Of a stretch of 64,000 nucleotides of DNA, positions 17,701-25,893 are shown piece by piece (the first letter of the stretch is position 1; each line of letters opens with the position of its first letter). The notes beneath the pieces are model-generated. The model saw only the letters and a program-made list of their open reading frames with translations. It ran no database searches and was not told where the DNA came from. The position numbers and the translations under genes were made by a program. Location of the stretch: NCBI GenBank assembly GCA_002390675.1, contig DGPZ01000195.1, positions 36,213 through 100,212 on the forward strand, given 5' to 3'. The stretch comes from Deltaproteobacteria bacterium UBA4427 (GTDB lineage Bacteria > Myxococcota_A > UBA9160 > UBA4427).

Positions 17701-18402
17701 GAAGCACTGGCGTTGTCGGTGACTGAAAGCGGATCGACGGAAGGCGAGCAAGCCGATGTCGACACAGCGGCTCCTGTGTCGGGGGCCGCAACTCAAGGGC
17801 GCACCGCGCCTGCCGAGCCGCGGGGGCCGGATACGACTGAACGTTTGCGTGCATTGGATGGTGAGCAGGGCTCTTTAGAGGAGCGAGCCGGAACGATCGC
17901 GGATGTTTTGCTTGAGCAAGCGGCTTCAGCGCCTGCAGAAGCGGAGGCTCAGGGCCAACCGGACGGGGATACACTGCGTCGGGCCGCGGAGCATGTCGCG
18001 AGTGCGCAGCTTGCGATGCGCGAGACGCGTTCGATCTTCGGGGATCCTGTTGGGGCCTTGCCGCCGGCGACTGAGTTGCAGAAACAGGCGGTTACCGAGT
18101 TGGCGGCGGCTTTGGCGCTTCTTGAGCCTCCTCCTCCGCCGGAAGATCAGCAGCAGGATGAAAATCAGGACTCCGAGGATCAACAAGACTCCGGCGACGA
18201 TGAGAAAGAAGATCAAGAGTCGGAATCACAGCAGGACGAGAGCGAGGCTTCGAGCGACAATGAGGAGGCGGCCGAACAGGAGTCAGAAGCCGATCCGTCG
18301 CAACTGCTTCAAGGCGTGCGGGATCGTGAGGCGCAGCGGCGCCGTGATCAAGAGCGGGAGCGTGCGGAGCGGCGGTCTCAACCAGTGGATCGGGATTGGT
18401 GA
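14734..18402 (+). CDS. batB: Giant BatB-BatC fusion: VWA domain, TPR region and long coiled coil
   Basis: The product has 1222 residues. Residues 10-80 hold two membrane segments and 95-290 a VWA domain with MIDAS DVSRS (101-105) and ILITDGEDHDSF. A third membrane segment lies near 330-350. From about 430 comes a TPR region (LASGDLVTAATLLRDA; PDDPELRFAATYNLGV), then about 550 residues rich in Glu, Ala, Arg and Leu, predicted coiled coil. The last 90 residues are very acidic (Asp/Glu/Gln/Ser), ending in an Arg-rich tail. BatB and BatC are normally separate proteins of about 330 and 200-250 residues; here they are joined and the helical part is greatly enlarged. GGAGG before ATG 14734 supports the start. 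Confidence 0.88.
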   Translation: MNEWPISFARPEWVAAVWVWLGVWLAVGLLERRGSDVLDRLISPLMQGQLVDRPSQWRRTLRYVLLGVSGLAMSIASMQPQMGERFVATPRLGAEIMVAIDVSRSMLADDAKPNRLERAKAEIRDLLGYLGDDHVGLIAFAGRASVLSPMTPDKSFLRLALDEAGPHSVPRGGTKLAEAIRRAVVGFGAPGPAQRALILITDGEDHDSFAVDAAKAAGEAGIKIIAIGFGDERGSEIFVRDPRTGARTQVRDSEGRPVISRLNGDLLRELALATDGAFVPAGTGVLDLASIYDAHISPLTRGKMDDRGRTIRDEAYQLFLLAAFICLLTGIWVAAGHTGRGTRNLFVFFASLSIAAVEPSAAWAQATGVASIPATKDNATDKMKDEEAGVLRQVLDLAAGGTTLGDGAASESSVRSEESVRERFNRANAALASGDLVTAATLLRDARREAPDDPELRFAATYNLGVTAVAQADEQQEGDKEAALTALHEAADWFREAVGMRPDDNSPRHNLEVTLRRALMLADELAQSEEGKIEDVLEVLITSQRERSLVSAALLEEVVRSGELDSATRLESTFHAEATAQRVLLSEGDELAERIVRERDAIMNMPEETRAPDEALRAAQLEGALVYLDSAIDRMGQTRRQLRQSRAERAYRRGAAALGELKRARDQLRDPVEQIGVLLEEVGGLIRSTAALVSKTRPVSEGALGDREADARVPAFLTKESLGEEGRRLEERVSELGARLGSAAEQAAAAPIEAPPGQPPAQGEPSSADREALKQALIEAAPLVVAAGASLSQATTEIEAGILLDALGAENDAGKQLAEAQEAFFDLGQLLEVAHRDQSRLTNFVLEEKEPIDRTELAPALRELQTKNTARAMRLVNLLARSRATRIAEVEAAVEQSGGTPSADPEAPDPVAMEQERFDVAGQLLALAEGAMRETSDGLLPSTPLWEEAGGSSARARDHLEAIRTLFFTLVEHLRKLARDQVNLGDDTLEALALSVTESGSTEGEQADVDTAAPVSGAATQGRTAPAEPRGPDTTERLRALDGEQGSLEERAGTIADVLLEQAASAPAEAEAQGQPDGDTLRRAAEHVASAQLAMRETRSIFGDPVGALPPATELQKQAVTELAAALALLEPPPPPEDQQQDENQDSEDQQDSGDDEKEDQESESQQDESEASSDNEEAAEQESEADPSQLLQGVRDREAQRRRDQERERAERRSQPVDRDW

Positions 18403-18406
18403 GTAG

Positions 18407-20347
18407 GTGACGCGGTTGAAAGTCATTGGGGCGGGCCATACGAGTGGGGCGAAGACAATCGCCGCTCACGGATCGATGCGCCTACGCATAACGACGCGCG
18501 GACTCGTTGCGGTGGGGCTCTTTTTGGGCTTCTCGCTGATGGCATCTTGGGTGGCCGAGGCGCAGAACGTACAGCTTAGGACCGATCGCGGGCCGCATTA
18601 TATTGGCGAGCCGATCACGGTTCAGATCGTCGCAAGTCAGTTTGACGAGAACTCTACGCCCGAGGTCGATGTCCCCGAGATCGTGGGTGGACGGCTTCGT
18701 TATGCGGGAGTTTCCGACAGCAGCTCCACCTCGATCTCGCTCATAAACGGAAAGCTGACGCGATCGAAAGAAGTACGTTTTATCTATAGCTATGAGCTCT
18801 TGGTTGATCGCGATGGGGTCTTCAATATTCCCGCCTTCAGGGTGCGCCAGGGAACGACCTCTAGAACGACTCGGCCAGAGAGAATCCGTGTGAGCAGCGC
18901 AGCTAGGACGGGACTCGTCTCTCTGGAACTAAATCTTCCCGAGGGTCCGATCTTCGTGGGGCAGAAGGTGCCTATTGAGGTTGTGCTTCGGGTTGATCGG
19001 GAAGCACAGCGCGATCTGATCTCGCTCACCTCATCTGTTCCGCTCTTCGAGAACAAGGACGTTCGCTTCTTGGACGAGCCGGTACCCGGGGCGGATGCGC
19101 AGCTTGAACTCGAGACTTCGCTGGGCACGATTGCTCTGCCGGCGATTGCGAAGGAAATTCGGATCGGAGGGCGGGCTGTGCTCGAGGTTCGGGCGAAGAG
19201 GACGATGATCGCTTTGAGTACGGGAGAGATCAGGGCTTCTGCTCCTCGTGCCATGATGAGTCGAGGGCGAGACTTCCGAACGGGTCTATTTAATCAGCGC
19301 CAGGCAACCTCCTTGGAACGTTTGATGGCCGAGGGTGATCCGGTCCGACTGGAAGTGATTGAAGTTCCACGAGCAGGCCGCCCGCCTAGCTTCGCGGGAG
19401 CGGTCGGGCAGGGATTTACACTCGAGGTCAGCGCCGACCGCAGCGTTGTTCAACTGGGGGAGCCAATCACTCTTCAATTTAGATTGCAGGGAGAGGGCGA
19501 CCTAACGACAGCGGGTCTTCCACCGTTTGATGCTGCAGGACTTTTTGATCCAAAGCAATTCAGATTGCCCGAAGAAGCTCCTGCGGGTCTGGTTGATGAA
19601 AGCGGGAAGCACTTTGAAGCGAGCCTTCGCGTATTGGATGCGGGCGTTCGAGAAATTCCCGCGCTTGCATATTCCTGGTTCGATGCTGGGACGATGACCT
19701 ATCAAACAACCCACTCACGGCCTATCGCGCTTTTGGTTGGGGCCGCACAGATTATCGGCGCGGATGATGTCGCGCGGCGTTCGGGAGATGCTTCTTCGGA
19801 AACACTTCCTCAAGGGGCGTCGTTGGCCGCTCTGGGAACGCGCGAGGGTGTTGACGAGCCTTCTGTGCGACCCGAGCGCAGCACTTCGATGATCGTGAGC
19901 GGCGCAAATTTGGCGATCGAGGACGATGTGGAAATCTTGTTGGGCGCAGAAGGCGCTGCCCCCACATCACAGTATTGGCCCGTAGCGTTTTACACGCTCG
20001 GATTTGCGTTACTCGCGTTCTCGGTATGGCAACTCCGCGTGCAGTCTCGTGACCCAAAGAATATGGCGCGGTCCGAGGCACTTTCTGTGGCTGCAAAAGG
20101 TCTTTTGACCGCTAGGTCGGCGAATGCCCGTGAGGGTGCATCAATACTTGGGCGCGTTTTGCGCGAGCTGGTCGCGGCGCTGCCCGAAGAAGCGGATCCG
20201 GAGATCGACGAATTGATTGCAGAATGTGATGCGCTTCGGTTCTCTCCCGATGCGAGCGGCTCCGTGGCGCCAGCGGCCCTCATGGATCGTGCGGCGACCA
20301 TGCTTGCGGTTCGTGAACGAGCCGGAGCAAAAGGGGCTGATCAATGA
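18407..20347 (+). CDS. batD: BatD-like protein (oxygen tolerance family)
   Basis: The product has 646 residues from GTG 18407; an alternative ATG at 18476 would give the signal peptide a conventional short n-region (MRLRITTRGLVAVG) and may be the true start. After the signal peptide come repeated immunoglobulin-like beta domains (about 55-430) with the BatD-typical RTDRGPHYIGEPITVQI and VDRSVVQLGEPITLQF-like strands. One membrane segment (about 525-545) and a short cytoplasmic helical tail follow. BatD is the large periplasmic member of the Bat system. It starts five bases after the BatB-BatC stop and overlaps the next gene by 4 bases. Confidence 0.87.
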   Translation: MTRLKVIGAGHTSGAKTIAAHGSMRLRITTRGLVAVGLFLGFSLMASWVAEAQNVQLRTDRGPHYIGEPITVQIVASQFDENSTPEVDVPEIVGGRLRYAGVSDSSSTSISLINGKLTRSKEVRFIYSYELLVDRDGVFNIPAFRVRQGTTSRTTRPERIRVSSAARTGLVSLELNLPEGPIFVGQKVPIEVVLRVDREAQRDLISLTSSVPLFENKDVRFLDEPVPGADAQLELETSLGTIALPAIAKEIRIGGRAVLEVRAKRTMIALSTGEIRASAPRAMMSRGRDFRTGLFNQRQATSLERLMAEGDPVRLEVIEVPRAGRPPSFAGAVGQGFTLEVSADRSVVQLGEPITLQFRLQGEGDLTTAGLPPFDAAGLFDPKQFRLPEEAPAGLVDESGKHFEASLRVLDAGVREIPALAYSWFDAGTMTYQTTHSRPIALLVGAAQIIGADDVARRSGDASSETLPQGASLAALGTREGVDEPSVRPERSTSMIVSGANLAIEDDVEILLGAEGAAPTSQYWPVAFYTLGFALLAFSVWQLRVQSRDPKNMARSEALSVAAKGLLTARSANAREGASILGRVLRELVAALPEEADPEIDELIAECDALRFSPDASGSVAPAALMDRAATMLAVRERAGAKGADQ

Positions 20348-21204
20348 TCCACGCGCACTCGCCTAATATGCGCGCGCACGCTGCTAGATTTTTCTGCAGG
20401 ACAGGCGTCTTATTCGCGCTTATGGTTCTCTTGGTGATTCCCTCAGCCCCAGCGAGGACGCAAGAGACCGGTGATAGCCTTAATCGTATAGCCCGGCTCG
20501 AAAGTGCGATCTCTGATTACACCGAAGCGCTTTCGGAGCGCGATAGAGATTCACGCCTCGCGGGCTTCGCTCGTGCGGAACGCGGATTCGCTTCGGTGAC
20601 CGAGGATGGTTTGGATTCGGTGTCTCTTTGGACGAATCTCGGAAACGCCGCATTTCAGGCCGGGCATGCCGGACATGCTGTCCTGGCCTATCACCGTGCG
20701 CTGAGGCTCGATCCCGATGCTTCGACTGCGAGACAGAATCTCGGAACCGTCCGAAGTAGTTTGCCGAACTGGGTCCCGCGCCCGGGGGCAACGGACGGAT
20801 TGCTTGGGACTTTTGACCCTTCTCGCGTGCCGCGTGCGACACAGATACTCGCCTCCTCTGTGGCATTTTTCGCGATGGCACTCTTCGTCGCGGTCTCTGT
20901 TAGACATCGTAAAGGTGCCTGGCGCGGCCTTGCCCTACTTGCAGGAGGAGCATGGGCAGTGACTGCATTTACGCTCTCCGCTCCCGAGGATGAGGCGCGT
21001 CGCGCACTTGCAATCATCACTGCTGAGGAGGTCCCTGCGCGATCAGCCGATTCGTCGCTCTCGACGCTGGCGCTCCCTGAGCCTCTGCCCGCCGGGGTCG
21101 AGGTGACGCTCCTTGACGTGCGTGAGGACTGGACGCGGGTGCGGCTTGCCAATGGGCGAGACGTCTGGATTCGAAGCGCGAGCGTGACGTCAGTCGATCG
21201 CTGA
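20344..21204 (+). CDS. batE: BatE-like protein: TPR repeats, two membrane segments, C-terminal SH3-like domain
   Basis: The product has 286 residues. An N-terminal hydrophobic segment (about 18-38) looks like a signal peptide. TPR motifs lie at about 75-135 (LWTNLGNAAFQAGHAGHA; LAYHRALRLDPDA). A membrane hairpin (about 165-215) follows, then a bacterial SH3-like module ending the protein (DVREDWTRVRLANGRDVWI). This TPR plus SH3 arrangement is the standard form of BatE, last gene of Bat operons. It overlaps batD by 4 bases (ATGA) and is followed by a gap before the inositol phosphate synthase gene, so it probably ends the operon. Confidence 0.87.
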   Translation: MIHAHSPNMRAHAARFFCRTGVLFALMVLLVIPSAPARTQETGDSLNRIARLESAISDYTEALSERDRDSRLAGFARAERGFASVTEDGLDSVSLWTNLGNAAFQAGHAGHAVLAYHRALRLDPDASTARQNLGTVRSSLPNWVPRPGATDGLLGTFDPSRVPRATQILASSVAFFAMALFVAVSVRHRKGAWRGLALLAGGAWAVTAFTLSAPEDEARRALAIITAEEVPARSADSSLSTLALPEPLPAGVEVTLLDVREDWTRVRLANGRDVWIRSASVTSVDR

Positions 21205-21301
21205 AGATCACTTTGTCCCCTAGTGGATAAGCGGGCTACGCTGCGCTGTTCACCAGATTCATCGAAGTCTGGGAGACTCGATGTTAAGGAGATACTCGCC
21301 C

Positions 21302-22492
21302 ATGGCCCGTATTCGTGTTGGTATCGCAGGGGTAGGGAATTGCGCGAGCGCTCTCGTACAAGGCGTCACTTTCTACAGTCCGGAGTACCGCCCGGAGAAC
21401 AACCCGAGGGAGAATTTAGAGGACGAGGTGGAGTCTGCGTCTGAGAACGCGGGACTTTCCGATGAACTCGGTAAGGCGGTAGGGCTGATGCATCCGAACG
21501 TGGGCGGCTTTCGTCCCCACGAGATCGAGTTCGTCGCGGCTTTCGATGTTGACGAACGTAAGGTGGGGCGCCCTCTCGAAGAGGCGGTCTTTGCCGAGCC
21601 CAACTGCGCGACGGTTTTTCAAGAGACGCTGCCCGCGACGGGAGTGGTTGTGAAACGGGGGCCCCTGCTCGATGGGGTCGCGGATCATATGACGGACTAT
21701 CCGGATGATCAGGCGTTTCGGATTGGCGAAGTAACGGAAGTGGATGTGGCTGCAGAACTCCGGGCAAGCGGGGCTGAAGTGCTTGTCTGCTTTCTTCCAG
21801 TAGGTTCTCAAGCTGCAGTTGAATGTTATGCCGAGGCATGCTTGGAAGCGGGCGTCGCATTCGTGAATTGCATTCCGGTGTTCATCGCCTCGAATCCGAG
21901 CTGGGCGGACCGTTTTCGGAAGGCCGGTCTCCCAATCGTCGGAGACGACATCAAGAGCCAGGTCGGAGCAACGATTGTGCACCGGACCCTCGCGCGGCTC
22001 TTCGCCGACCGAGGCGTTGAGATTGACCGGACCTATCAGCTGAATACTGGTGGGAATACAGATTTTCTGAACATGCTGGAACGGAAGCGATTGCGATCGA
22101 AGAAAATCTCCAAGACGGAATCGGTTCAGAGCCAATTGGGGACTCGTCTCTCCTCCGACAATATCCACGTCGGTCCGTCCGACTATGTTCCTTGGCAGAA
22201 AGACAATAAGGTCGCGTTTATTCGTGCGGAGGGGCGTGCGTTCGGCGATGTCCCGATCGAATTGGAGTTGCGACTATCTGTGCAAGACTCGCCGAATAGC
22301 GCAGGTGTCGTAATCGACGCGATTCGATGTGCGCGATTGGGTTTGGATCGTGGCATTGGTGGCCCGCTCGATTCGGCCTGCGCGTACTATATGAAGAGCC
22401 CCCCGGTGCAGATGCGTGACGAAGATGCGCGAGTGCTTCTCGATCAATTTATTGAGGCGAAGCCTCTTGAAACAAATGCAGTATCCACTTGA
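21302..22492 (+). CDS. ino1: Inositol-3-phosphate synthase
   Basis: The product has 396 residues from ATG 21302, with AAGGAG at 21285-21290; an in-frame ATG at 21281 would add seven residues. The N-terminal Rossmann motif is GIAGVGNCASALVQG. Family segments follow: GDDIKSQVGATIVHR, a stretch ending LNTGGNTDFLNM, and HVGPSDYVPWQKDNK. The enzyme converts glucose 6-phosphate to 1L-myo-inositol 1-phosphate using NAD in a tightly bound redox cycle. The short form resembles the actinobacterial and archaeal type rather than the 500-residue eukaryotic one. Products could feed inositol phospholipids or compatible solutes; no such genes are visible here. Confidence 0.92.
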   Translation: MARIRVGIAGVGNCASALVQGVTFYSPEYRPENNPRENLEDEVESASENAGLSDELGKAVGLMHPNVGGFRPHEIEFVAAFDVDERKVGRPLEEAVFAEPNCATVFQETLPATGVVVKRGPLLDGVADHMTDYPDDQAFRIGEVTEVDVAAELRASGAEVLVCFLPVGSQAAVECYAEACLEAGVAFVNCIPVFIASNPSWADRFRKAGLPIVGDDIKSQVGATIVHRTLARLFADRGVEIDRTYQLNTGGNTDFLNMLERKRLRSKKISKTESVQSQLGTRLSSDNIHVGPSDYVPWQKDNKVAFIRAEGRAFGDVPIELELRLSVQDSPNSAGVVIDAIRCARLGLDRGIGGPLDSACAYYMKSPPVQMRDEDARVLLDQFIEAKPLETNAVST

Positions 22493-22505
22493 AGGAATTT
22501 AACCT

Positions 22506-23051
22506 GTGAAGGTTCTCGTTTTGTTAGGCAGCTTGCGGGCCGCGTCGTTTACCCGAAAGCTTGGGCTCGCCGCCGAATCAGTCGCACCGGATAGAATGAC
22601 CTTTGAGTACACCGACGGGGGCGATGTCCCGCTTTATAATCAGGATCTCGACGGAGATGAGAAGCCGGCGGCTGTGATGGCTCTGCTCAACCAGGTTTCC
22701 AATGCCGACGGACTCCTCTTTGTCACGCCGGAGTTCAACTACGGGATTCCCGCGTCTCTCAAAAATATGATCGACTGGGCATCACGTCCGGCATTTAGAT
22801 CGCCCTTAAAGGGCAAACCTTCCCTCGTCATGGCTCAGTCCGTCGCACCTTCGGGAGGGGCCCGGGTTTGGGCGCAGCTCACGTCGGTCCTCGGCGGGAC
22901 GCTGACCCCTACGTATTTGGCGCCGAGTTTTACAGTCGGGGCAGCGCATGAGAAGTTCGATGAATCGGGCGCCCTGACAGACGAGTTAACTCGAGTGCGG
23001 ATCGAGCAGACTTTGGCAGCATTTGAGCTCTGGGCAAAGTCACTGATTTAG
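22506..23051 (+). CDS. NADPH-dependent FMN reductase family protein
   Basis: The product has 181 residues with a flavodoxin-like fold. The phosphate-binding loop is LLGSLRAASFTRKL and the second flavin segment is FVTPEFNYGIPASLKNMIDWAS, both diagnostic of the NAD(P)H:FMN or quinone reductase family (SsuE/ChrR/ArsH-like). Members reduce free FMN, quinones or metals. It follows the inositol phosphate synthase by 13 bases and may share its transcript; a functional link is not evident. It could supply reduced flavin to oxygenases. Confidence 0.9.
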   Translation: MKVLVLLGSLRAASFTRKLGLAAESVAPDRMTFEYTDGGDVPLYNQDLDGDEKPAAVMALLNQVSNADGLLFVTPEFNYGIPASLKNMIDWASRPAFRSPLKGKPSLVMAQSVAPSGGARVWAQLTSVLGGTLTPTYLAPSFTVGAAHEKFDESGALTDELTRVRIEQTLAAFELWAKSLI

Positions 23052-23081
23052 CCGTGCTCGAATTGGTTCGGGTTTCGTGGG

Positions 23082-23261
23082 GTGGCGAAGATCTTCGTTC
23101 AAGACTCTCTGGTTTTCGGAGATGTGGATACTGTCGGATCGAAGATTTCAGAGGTGGTCTCAATGGAGCCCAAGGGGATTACAGTCTATCTCCCAGCGAA
23201 GGTAGGCAACCTCGAACGGGTCGCGCTTTTGGGAGAAATTGGACGTAAAGTCTTAGGCTGA
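23082..23261 (+). CDS. Small protein of 59 residues, unknown family
   Basis: The frame starts with GTG at 23082 and ends at TGA 23259-23261. It lies 30 bases after the FMN reductase and 19 before the arylsulfatase. The product has alternating hydrophobic and charged residues typical of a folded small domain (KIFVQDSLVFGDVD; EPKGITVYLPAKVG; LGEIGRKVLG), without signal peptide or membrane segment. Codon choice matches its neighbours. GTG is the only reasonable start after the preceding TAG, and no strong ribosome-binding site is seen. The family is not recognised; coding status rests on composition and position. Confidence 0.5.
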   Translation: MAKIFVQDSLVFGDVDTVGSKISEVVSMEPKGITVYLPAKVGNLERVALLGEIGRKVLG

Positions 23262-23280
23262 CCATTTGCCTGAGGCCTTT

Positions 23281-25677
23281 ATGACTACGCTGCATCGACT
23301 ACGTAAAATTGCGGTCCTTGGGATCGCCGCCCCGTTGATTTCGATTCTCGTATCGAGTTGGGCTGGCGTTGCGGTCGCCGGGAGCGAAGCGCTTCCGGGA
23401 CGCGTTCTGCCCATGCGATCGCTCACTCCGCCGGGTCCCGTTGGGCTAAGGGTCGAAGAAGTTCCGCGGCATAATTTTACGACGACGACGCCTCCTGCGG
23501 GCGCTCCGAATGTTGTGATCGTACTTTTGGATGATGTCGGGTATTCGGCATCCTCGACCTTCGGCGGGGCGATTCCGACGCCCGCTCTCGACGAGCTAGC
23601 GGAGGGCGGCCTCCGCTACAACCGATTTCACACTACGGCCATCTGCTCGCCGACCCGTGCTTCGCTACTGACCGGACGCAACTCGCATGCCGCGGGCGTA
23701 GGCGCAGTATTGAACAGCGTGCAGCCCTATCGAGGTCGTGCCGGCCTGCTGAGCTCGGAGTCCGCGACAGTTGCGGAGGTTCTTCGGCAGCATGGGTACG
23801 CGACGGCAGCTTTTGGTAAATGGCACCTCACCCCCGACCACGAGGCGTCGCCTAACGGTCCCTTCGATCGTTGGCCTACAGGGGTGGGCTTTGAGCATTT
23901 TTACGGGTTCCTGGGCGGAGAGACGCATCAATTCGAACCCACGTTGTTCGAAGGCACGCGCCCCGTTGATCGCCCGGCGGGTGATGACTATCACGTGACT
24001 GAGGATCTCGCGGACCAGGCAATCGAGTGGATGCATTTGCAGCAATCGCTTCGACCCGACCAACCCTTTCTCATCTACCTCGCTCCGGGCGCAACGCACG
24101 CTCCACTCCATGCGCCCAAAGAATGGATCGACCGCTTTTCAGGGCGCTTCGACCATGGTTGGGACATCGAGCGCGAGCAAGCATTCGAACGCCAGAAGAA
24201 GCTAGGCGTGATTCCGGAAGACGCCGTACTCACCCCTAGATCCGAAGAATTGCGTGCGTGGGACTCACTCGAACCCGAAGCTATGCGCGTCGCATCTCGA
24301 CTCATGGAGGTGTATGCGGGATTTCTCGCGCATACAGATGAACAAGTCGGCCGAGTTTTTGAAGCGCTGCGTGAAGCAGAGGAGTTCGACAATACCCTCG
24401 TGCTCTACGTCGTTGGGGATAACGGTGCGAGCGGCGAGGGCGGTGCCGATTACGGAACCTGGAATGAGATGGGCAGAATTCAGGGCGTAGTGCAGACCCC
24501 GGACGAGCTTCTGGAACGCTACGACGAAATCGGCGGAACGACCTCCTATCCGCATTACGCCGCTGGATGGGGCTGGGCTACGAATACACCCTTCCAATGG
24601 GTCAAGCAGGTCGCCTCTCATCTGGGCGGGACGCGGAACCCGCTCGTTGTGAGCTGGCCCAAGAGGATTCGGAAGCGTGGGGGGGTGCGGAGTCAATTCG
24701 GCCACGTGAACGATGTGGTCCCGACGATTCTCGAAGCGGTCGGCATCGCGGCACCCGTCGAAGTGAACGGGGTGGCGCAGCGTCCTATGGACGGAACGAG
24801 TCTGCTCTACAGCTTTTCGGACGGGGACGCGGCGGAGAGACATAACACCCAGTACTTCGAGATCCTCGGAAATCGCGCGCTCTATCACGAAGGCTGGATG
24901 GCCTCGACGCGCAATCGTGCCCGAGTCCCTTGGGCGGGACTGGTATCAAAATCAACGCAGACGGGACCTGAAGTTTGGGAACTCTACGATTTGGGTGCTG
25001 ACTACAGTCAGTCGCGCGACCTAGCAGCGGAGCATCCCGAGAAGCTCCGCCAAATGCAGAATCTGTTTTGGGCGGAAGCGGGACGACATCAAGTTTTGCC
25101 GATCAGCGGACGACCCTCGGGCGAATCGCCGATTCCAGGCCTCGGCGAGGACCTTGATGAAGGGACTTACTACACCGGAGCGGTGGGGTTGCACGAGTCT
25201 GCCGTTCCGGACCTTAAAAACCGCGACCACCGTATCACCGCTGAGATCGTCGTGCCTGAAGAGGGCGGCCAGGGCGTGCTTGCGACCCAGGGTGGGGTCG
25301 TGGCGGGATGGGCACTCTATGTGACTGAAGACGGTCGACCTGCCTATGTCTACAATTTATTTGGGAAGACATGGACGACGATCGTCGGGGATGAGCCTCT
25401 CGCGCCAGGAAAGAGACGGGTTGAGCTTCGCTTCGATTATGATGAAGCGGGTCGCGGGGACCGAATTTCTTACGGCAGAGGGGCGGTGCTTCGATTGCGT
25501 GTCGACGGTACAGAAGTCGCGACTGGGAAAATTCTGCAAAGTGTGCCGGGCTTTTTTTCGATCGATGAGACTTTCGACGTAGGTACAGATTCGGGTTCGC
25601 CGGCTGGCGACTACGCGCCACTCTTTGAATGGAATGGTCGTATTGAGCGCGTCATCCTAAAGGCCGCGAGTCGCTAA
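23281..25677 (+). CDS. Secreted arylsulfatase (type I sulfatase, formylglycine-dependent)
   Basis: The product has 798 residues from ATG 23281 (an upstream TTG at 23266 is less likely). A signal peptide spans about 1-35. The metal-binding VLLDDVGYS and the sulfatase signature CSPTRASLLTGR are present; Cys122 in CxPxR is the residue converted to formylglycine. Later segments AFGKWHLTP and VVGDNGASGEGG fit the second signature and metal site. After about residue 620 is a beta-rich C-terminal domain seen in the large arylsulfatase subgroup. It hydrolyses sulfate esters in the periplasm or outside the cell; substrate unknown. A formylglycine-generating enzyme is not visible in the window. Confidence 0.92.
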   Translation: MTTLHRLRKIAVLGIAAPLISILVSSWAGVAVAGSEALPGRVLPMRSLTPPGPVGLRVEEVPRHNFTTTTPPAGAPNVVIVLLDDVGYSASSTFGGAIPTPALDELAEGGLRYNRFHTTAICSPTRASLLTGRNSHAAGVGAVLNSVQPYRGRAGLLSSESATVAEVLRQHGYATAAFGKWHLTPDHEASPNGPFDRWPTGVGFEHFYGFLGGETHQFEPTLFEGTRPVDRPAGDDYHVTEDLADQAIEWMHLQQSLRPDQPFLIYLAPGATHAPLHAPKEWIDRFSGRFDHGWDIEREQAFERQKKLGVIPEDAVLTPRSEELRAWDSLEPEAMRVASRLMEVYAGFLAHTDEQVGRVFEALREAEEFDNTLVLYVVGDNGASGEGGADYGTWNEMGRIQGVVQTPDELLERYDEIGGTTSYPHYAAGWGWATNTPFQWVKQVASHLGGTRNPLVVSWPKRIRKRGGVRSQFGHVNDVVPTILEAVGIAAPVEVNGVAQRPMDGTSLLYSFSDGDAAERHNTQYFEILGNRALYHEGWMASTRNRARVPWAGLVSKSTQTGPEVWELYDLGADYSQSRDLAAEHPEKLRQMQNLFWAEAGRHQVLPISGRPSGESPIPGLGEDLDEGTYYTGAVGLHESAVPDLKNRDHRITAEIVVPEEGGQGVLATQGGVVAGWALYVTEDGRPAYVYNLFGKTWTTIVGDEPLAPGKRRVELRFDYDEAGRGDRISYGRGAVLRLRVDGTEVATGKILQSVPGFFSIDETFDVGTDSGSPAGDYAPLFEWNGRIERVILKAASR

Positions 25678-25767
25678 CCAAAGAAAGCCATTGCTGATAC
25701 GGAAACAGCGAGTCGAGCACAGCAGGGGTGTCACGACGACACATTTCTCAAGAATTTTCTAATTCTA

Positions 25768-25782
25768 ATACCCTACGGGTAT
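25768..25782. promoter_or_regulatory. Inverted repeat ATACCC-TAC-GGGTAT upstream of the truncated hemoglobin gene
   Basis: Six-base perfect arms with a three-base spacer lie 112 bases before the hemoglobin ATG, in a 216-base AT-richer gap. The pattern resembles operators of the CsoR/FrmR/CstR repressor family (TACCC...GGGTA). Which regulator binds is not known, and no such repressor gene is in the window. Confidence 0.35.
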
Positions 25783-25893
25783 ATGAACTAGGTGTTGAGC
25801 GGGCTCTACAGACTGGCTGATTTTGTGTGCACGAAGCTCCTTAGGCCTTTGTGCTTTAATCGCGGAAGCGCCCGCAAAGAGAGAAACTAAACC

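Noticed and set aside
21416..22168. Open frame of 250 codons opposite the inositol phosphate synthase gene
   Set aside because: The sense gene is certain and the antisense product has no recognisable motif.
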